DNA of 64,000 nucleotides from Botryosphaeria dothidea (lineage: Eukaryota; Ascomycota; Dothideomycetes; Botryosphaeriales; Botryosphaeriaceae), in contig WWBZ02000062.1 in assembly GCA_011503125.2 (NCBI GenBank), positions 186,001-250,000 of the forward strand, written 5' to 3'. Below the pieces are notes generated by a model. The model was given only the letters and a program-made list of their open reading frames with translations, ran no database searches and was not told the DNA's origin. Position numbers and translations under genes: made by a program. Of this stretch, positions 58,955 through 64,000 are shown piece by piece. Position 1 is the stretch's first letter. Every line of letters starts with the position of its first letter.

Positions 58955-60386
58955 GGTGGAGAGCGACAGCACTCCGCAGCGCCGGGGGCTGAAGAGACGG
59001 CCCGGAACGCCGCGATGCTGCCCACGCGTGCGGAGGAAGACGCTCTTCCGTCAAGTGGAGGACCTGGAGGGAAGCATCAGGATGAGCATTGAGGGAAAGC
59101 GACGGGGAAGGGGGACAGATTTGAGATGGGTGCGTTGGAGGGATCAAGCCGGTAAAATGCAGCCATTGCTGCAGGGACGGGCAGCGGGCGAGAAACAAGA
59201 GCAGCCGCCAGATTACCATGGACATCCGACGGCTCATGATTGTGGCGGACATCGAAATGATCAGGGGATCGGCGACAGGCATATCAGCGCGCATCGGAAG
59301 CGGGTGACGGATCGTTTTCGGAGACATGGTGTTGATGGACGAAATCCACGAGCCAACACTGCTGCTACTCGAAGGTGTTGAGACCACGCGCGAAAAAAAA
59401 AAAAAAAAAGCCCAACGTCGCGGATTCCATGAGGATGGAAGAGCACGCGAGATGGCGGGTGCTGTAGCAAGAGACCGCAGCGAGAGGACGCGGCAGAGGC
59501 CAGTGAGGCGCGGTCGATCTCATCTTCCCGGTGAGATTGGTCACACAGCGTGAGATTTGCGAGCTGTCATTCGCGGCCGGGGAGTGTTGCAGGACGTCGC
59601 ACAACCGCCATTGCATCTCGGCGCCGGATCGCCTTCCGATGGACGGGTTGCTGTGCCTGCGTGCAGAAGCGGAGATTGATGCCGAGTCTGGAGAGAGTTG
59701 CAGCGGCTGAGTAATTTTCATCCCGACCCAGAACCATCACCTCTCTTCTGAAGAGAATACTTTCGTTTCTTTGCTTTTGCTTGCCAACGAAACGCTACTC
59801 CACCTTTTCCACTGCGCCGTCACCAACTCCCACTCTTATCCCGCTTCTTGCTATACAACTCATTGTCCGCCTCATGATTTCTGGCATTGATTGTCGGGGC
59901 TTGGTCTCGAAAGTATGGGGAAACTCACGGATGATTCCAAGCATCATGGGTGGTGGTCATGAATGCTCTCTACCAATAAAAAAAAAAAAAAAACTTCAAA
60001 GCTTCAAGACATTCCGCTGTTTCCATCCCCATTCGTCTTGTCCGGAAAAGATTCATATACTAGCACTAATCCTCGGTTACGATATCCACCTTCATCTTCC
60101 GAGTGTACCAAAAGCATCACTCTTTTCTTTTTCCGAGGAATCTAGGCAATAGTCAATCTGTTCATTCTTGCAGGAATATCAACACAGCGTCGCTTCCAGA
60201 GATCCTGGAATAACCCCAGCGGGAAAATGCCGCGGAGATCTCTCCAAGTCGCCCCGTACCCATACCCTGCCAATGACGCAACACCACCCCAACCGAAGGC
60301 ACCGAGCGCAAACGAAGCCGCTGCAGACTCTACACATAAGCGGCTGCGTCGTACAGTCCAGCACTCCTTAACACCAACTCACCACA
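58955..60386. other. Intergenic region with two long A runs
   Basis: About 1.4 kb between the membrane-protein start and the amidase stop. A runs of 17 and 15 bases occur at 59393-59409 and 59979-59993. Short open frames (for example 59781-60152) show no domain and one is built on the A run. No gene supported. Confidence 0.55.
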
Positions 60387-62373
60387 TCAATTCGGCACGC
60401 TCCCATCCCACCGATCCAGCCCCAATCCCCCACGCTCCCACGCCGCCGCCGCCCGAAAAATGCTCCTCTCATCCCACCGCCGCGCCACCAGCTGCATGCC
60501 CACCGGCAGCCTGCCCCCGCCGTCCTCCACGTCCGCCCAGCCCGCAGGCATGCTCAGCGCCGGATCTGCAGGTGCAAAAGTCAGCATCGCGTCGCACATC
60601 GTCACGGCGAATCTGGCGGGCACTCACGTCCTGTGACGTTGAACTGGCACGTGTTCAGCGTGGCCCCGATGGCGGGCCGCATCTTGGCCTCGACGCCCGC
60701 GCCCAGCGGCGGGTGGCGGCTGCCGACGCGCGGGTTGACGGGCGTGAGCAGCACGTCGAAGGGCCCCGCGTCGAGCGCGCGGTCGTAGGCGGCGCGCAGG
60801 GCGGCCGCGTGCGCCATGGCCTTGCCGACGAGCTGGTTGCAGTCGGGCCGGGCGAGCAGGAGCGTCGCGTTGAACCACATGTTGGCGACGGCCGGGTTGT
60901 GGCGGTTGAGCGTGTCGAAGCCGGCTTGCGTCAGGGGGGGCGGGGAGACGTGGGCGAGGTGGTGGCCGAAGAAGGGGGGCGGGGTGTTGCGGAGGCCGTA
61001 GGACCCGATGCCGGCGCGCGTGGCGATCGTCCAGATGGAGGGGCCGATGAGGTGCTCGGGGATGGAGACTTCTTCGACGGTGGCGCCGGTGGCTTTGAAT
61101 TGCTCGGCCGCAGCGCGGATGACGTTGGCGACGGAGGCGCTGAGGCCCATGACTTCGAATGCTTCCTTCACGACGCCGATGCGCAGGCCGGCGCCGGCTG
61201 ATGTGGGCGTCCACTCACCCTTGCTTTGCTTCGCTGCTTTCCAGCTCTCCAGCTCGCCGAGATAGTCCGGCACGCGGTCCCGGAGAGGAGTCTCCGGCGT
61301 GCATCGCGGATCGATGCCATCATAGCCGGCCAGCACACCAAGCAACGCTGCGCAGTCCTCAAGCGTCGCGGTCATCGGTCCCGTATGGTCGATCAAGGGG
61401 AACAGCGAGATGATGCCTGTGTAAGGAATCAAGCCGTGCGTGGGTTTCAGCCCGTAAATACCGTTGTAGCATGCCGGAATCCGGATGGAGCCGCCTTGGT
61501 CTCCGCCCACGGCCATGTCAACGCCGTCACCCAGGGCGTCGTCGATGGGAGGAAGGCCATGTCGCGCGCGCCAAGCCTTGAGAGCAGAGATGGCGACGAG
61601 GGCCCCGCATCCGCTGCTGGAACCACCGGCCGTGTAGGAAGGAAGCCAGGGATTCTGAACAGGGCCTGTGGCTGAAGTGAAGGACAGTGGGGACATGGAG
61701 AAATGCTCGCAGTTGGCGGAGCCGCGGACAGTGCCGGAAGACTGCAGAACACGGGAAACAACAATGGCATCGATTTCAGGGATGGGATAAGAGGATTGGC
61801 CGGTAAGGAGCTCCGGGAAGGTGCCGCCTGTGAGAGGAATGCCACCGATGGAGACATTGTCTTTGAAAGCCACGGTCCGGCCAGCTAGACGGGAGTCTTC
61901 TGGGCGGGAGGTCTTGAAGTCGGCCTGTGGATTCATTAGCTCTGCAAAAACAAAAGAATATCCAGCAGCTAGATTCCTTGGCGTTGGTATGCGAATAGCA
62001 CATGAGAGGAAATCCATTCCGACTCCCGCCGTTTGGCTGGGTAGTTCTCTGACACTTACTGGGTGACTCCAAGCATTCAGTGGGTTGGTGGATGACTTGG
62101 ACCAGTTTCGCGGGAGAGTTTCCGGGTCAACAACAAGCCTTGGATCATGGTACTCTGGCAAGCTCTTGATTTGTTCGGCGGTGGCATCCAGTCCATTGAG
62201 CAGGTGCCTGTAGTGCTCCTCCTCATCTGGTGGCACTTTGACGTTGTGCTGGGCAGCAACGGCGCGCAGACGTTCGACATGCACTGGCTTGTTATCAGGA
62301 CGAGTGCTTCAGAGTCGTGATTCAGAAAGTATGTACCTGTGGGCGGTCCTGAGCTGAGAAAAACCACCGACAT
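60387..62373 (-). CDS. Amidase (amidase signature family)
   Basis: Exons 62337-62373, 62060-62283, 60628-61924, 60387-60565; 578 residues. The Ser-cisSer-Lys triad of the amidase signature is present: Lys108 in TVAFKDN, Ser about 190 in TAGGSSSGCG and Ser about 233 in GGDQGGSIRIPA. The C terminus closes with FNVTGHPALSMPAGW. The enzyme would hydrolyse an amide to acid and ammonia; the natural substrate is unknown. The start lies in a 12-codon first exon because no in-frame ATG exists near 62283 while the GTACAT/CCAG intron restores the frame. The 135-nt intron 61925-62059 (GTAAGT donor) is in frame, and removal gives the family's usual spacing before the catalytic Lys. It is divergent from the hydantoinase gene with a shared 636-base intergenic region. 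Confidence 0.88.
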
Positions 62374-63009
62374 GTTGGTGGCACACACGGATTTACTGTG
62401 TCTAGCGGAGACGGTTGCGGTCTCACGCCCACATATCTCATGGCATCTGAGCTCGAGTCTGTCGGCAGGCCCGCGCTGTCGGCCATGGTCGCCGCGGGGC
62501 GATTCGAGGCAGTGGCAGGTTGGAGATAGCGGCGAAGAGTGGGGAGGTTGCTACCTTATCTCTGGCCACGAGGCGCCAGGGCGCCATCTCCGTCAGGTAT
62601 TCCCGGAAATGACAGGGGCGGATATTCTCTGGCAGATGGCAGGGAGCCGATGCGATTGGGCGATGGAGGATGTAGAGATGGCAGAGCGACGCGACGCAGC
62701 GACGACGCGGTGCGACGCGCGTGAAAGTCGTTGCCGCATCAGGAATCGGCCCCCGCTGACTAACGCTTATCGTTGCCTTATCACCCGCCGTCTCCTCCAC
62801 CTCCTCTGCCGCCGCCCGCCATGATAGGCACTGGTCCTGCCATTGGGGCTTGGCCCGGCGTCAGACGTCGCACCTATGTCGGGTTGTCAGCCATGTCTTC
62901 GCCCTGTACCACGCGGCCCAAGAGTCAGCCCTCTGAGTCGCCGATGACTATTTCAGCATGCGGCCTCCCGGCTTACTTTCACGCCCCTCAAGATCGGTGA
63001 ACATCGCAC
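62374..63009. promoter_or_regulatory. Shared promoter of amidase and hydantoinase with GATA-type sites
   Basis: This 636-base divergent intergenic region contains at least four HGATAR sites, the binding motif of fungal AreA/NIT2 nitrogen regulators: AGATAG near 62524, CTTATCT (62555-62561), CTTATCG (62766-62772) and CTTATCA (62777-62783). The last two are 11 bases apart, and paired sites are known to favour AreA/NIT2 binding. Since both flanking genes release ammonia-type nitrogen, control by nitrogen catabolite repression is a reasonable inference. Short GATA motifs also arise by chance. Confidence 0.5.
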
Positions 63010-64000
63010 ATGGCTTCCACCGAAAAAGGCTATCGCCTTGGCGTTGATGTTGGTGGAACCTTCACTGACATCTGCGTCATCACTCCCGAAGGCAAGACTG
63101 TCCGCGCAAAGGTCCCCACCAACGTTACCGATCAGAGTATTGCTGTCAAGGAGGGCGTCGATCAGGTCAGGAAGCTGCTGAAGGGGTCACACGGCTGGGA
63201 CGGCAAGTTTGACTACGTTCACCATGGCACAACCACCGCAACAAATGCCATTCTGGAGGGCAAAGGCGTCAAGACCGGTCTTATCGTCACCTCCGGCCAC
63301 AAGGACGTCTTGAGCATGAGGCGATCCCAGATCCCCGGTGGCCTGGGAGCCTGGATGAACTGGCAGCAACCTACTCCCATTGTGCCTCTCGAGAGGACTG
63401 TCGAAGCTCCCGAGCGTATTTCAATCCAGGGAGAAGTCGTTCGTCCCTTGAATACCGAAGCGTTCCGCGCAAGTCTTCAAGATCTGAAGCGCCAGAAGCC
63501 CGAGGCCATCTCCGTCAGCCTTCTCAACTCGTTTGCCAACAATGCCCATGAGGAGGCCATCAGGGAAATCGTCAATCAGGAATTCGGGCCAGAAGTCGAG
63601 GTTGTCACTTCCACAGAAATCCTTCCCGAAATCCAGGAGGTAAGCAAAATCTCTTCTTCCTGAATCATGATCCAGCCAGTGGTTCGCGGCAACTTTGAAC
63701 AGGCATCACTGATGCCTAGTAGTACGAGCGGACGGTCACCACAACCGCCAATGCCGTTGTCAAACCCATTGTCAAGAGGTACATGAGTGGCTTGAAGAAG
63801 CTGCTCGCTCCCGATACCGACACCATACGCATCCTCAAATCAGATGGCGATCTCACGTCCGTCGATCTCGCCGGAGAGCAGCCCGTGAACATCCTAATGA
63901 GCGGCCCTGCAGGAGGCGTCATCGGTGTCGGCCACGTCGTGTCCAAGAACACTCCGTTCAAGAATCTCATTACCCTCGACATGGGTGGCACTTCCACTGA
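63010..64000 (+). CDS. Hydantoinase A / 5-oxoprolinase family protein (partial, runs off window)
   Basis: Exon 1 is 63010-63639 (210 codons), then an 83-nt intron, then exon 2 from 63723 to the window end. The N terminus carries the family hallmark LGVDVGGTFTDICVI (actin-like ATPase phosphate loop), followed by YVHHGTTTATNAILEGKG and GLIVTSGHKDVL. Exon 2 includes YERTVTTTANA, LMSGPAGGVIGVGHV and ITLDMGGTST, so the ATPase fold is intact as far as seen. HyuA-type enzymes cleave five-membered cyclic amides (hydantoins, 5-oxoproline) with ATP. Which substrate, and whether a HyuB-like domain follows, cannot be told because the 3' end lies outside. The ATG at 63010 is the natural start. Divergent partner of the amidase. 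Confidence 0.92.

Noticed and set aside
59781..60152. 123-codon plus-strand open frame
   Set aside because: Contains a poly-Lys run translated from the A15 tract and no recognisable motif.

Overview
This window looks like a chromosome segment from a filamentous ascomycete (Pezizomycotina). The evidence is short 47-75 nt GT-AG introns, fungal gene families (GH127, PF20684-type rhodopsin-like membrane protein, HyuA-type hydantoinase) and, above all, repeats mutated in the style of repeat-induced point mutation (RIP). Genus cannot be told from the sequence.

There are two compartments. Bases 1 to about 34,690 are a stack of nested transposable elements. In most of it CA and TG dinucleotides are almost gone and replaced by TA, so former coding frames are full of TAG/TAA. 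Target-site duplications resolve the nesting: a chromodomain Gypsy element (1059-7083, TSD GAGGC) sits in an older minus-strand Gypsy; a LINE (12206-17343) sits in a second LINE of opposite orientation; a third LINE (17519-28546) carries a Gypsy element (19040-25421, TSD ACTAT) and a tRNA-derived SINE (25981-26599); a second SINE (28561-29170) shares one 14-bp target copy with that LINE. An unidentified RIPed unit, a second partial copy of the first Gypsy with a solo LTR inside it, a Copia remnant and an unRIPed LINE tail complete the block.

Bases 34,690-64,000 are gene-bearing with normal composition. In order: a secreted GH127-type glycosidase (-), a nitrilase (-), a broken short-chain dehydrogenase (+), an MFS transporter lacking a central segment (+), an array of small coiled-coil protein genes (44.3-52.1 kb, both strands, three of them disrupted), a 1107-residue protein of unknown function (+), a rhodopsin-like membrane protein (-), and a divergent pair made of an amidase (-) and a hydantoinase/oxoprolinase (+, cut by the window end). 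That pair shares a promoter region with several GATA-factor-type sites. Nitrilase, amidase and hydantoinase all act on C-N bonds, so nitrogen scavenging is a plausible shared theme, but only the last two are adjacent.

Most interesting: the tRNA-derived SINE sharing its tail with a local LINE, the coiled-coil gene array, and a corridor (40.4-49.6 kb) where several genes carry in-frame TAG/TAA codons of the kind a C-to-T change at CpA would make. Exon boundaries were read by eye from splice consensus and frame; none was verified against transcripts.
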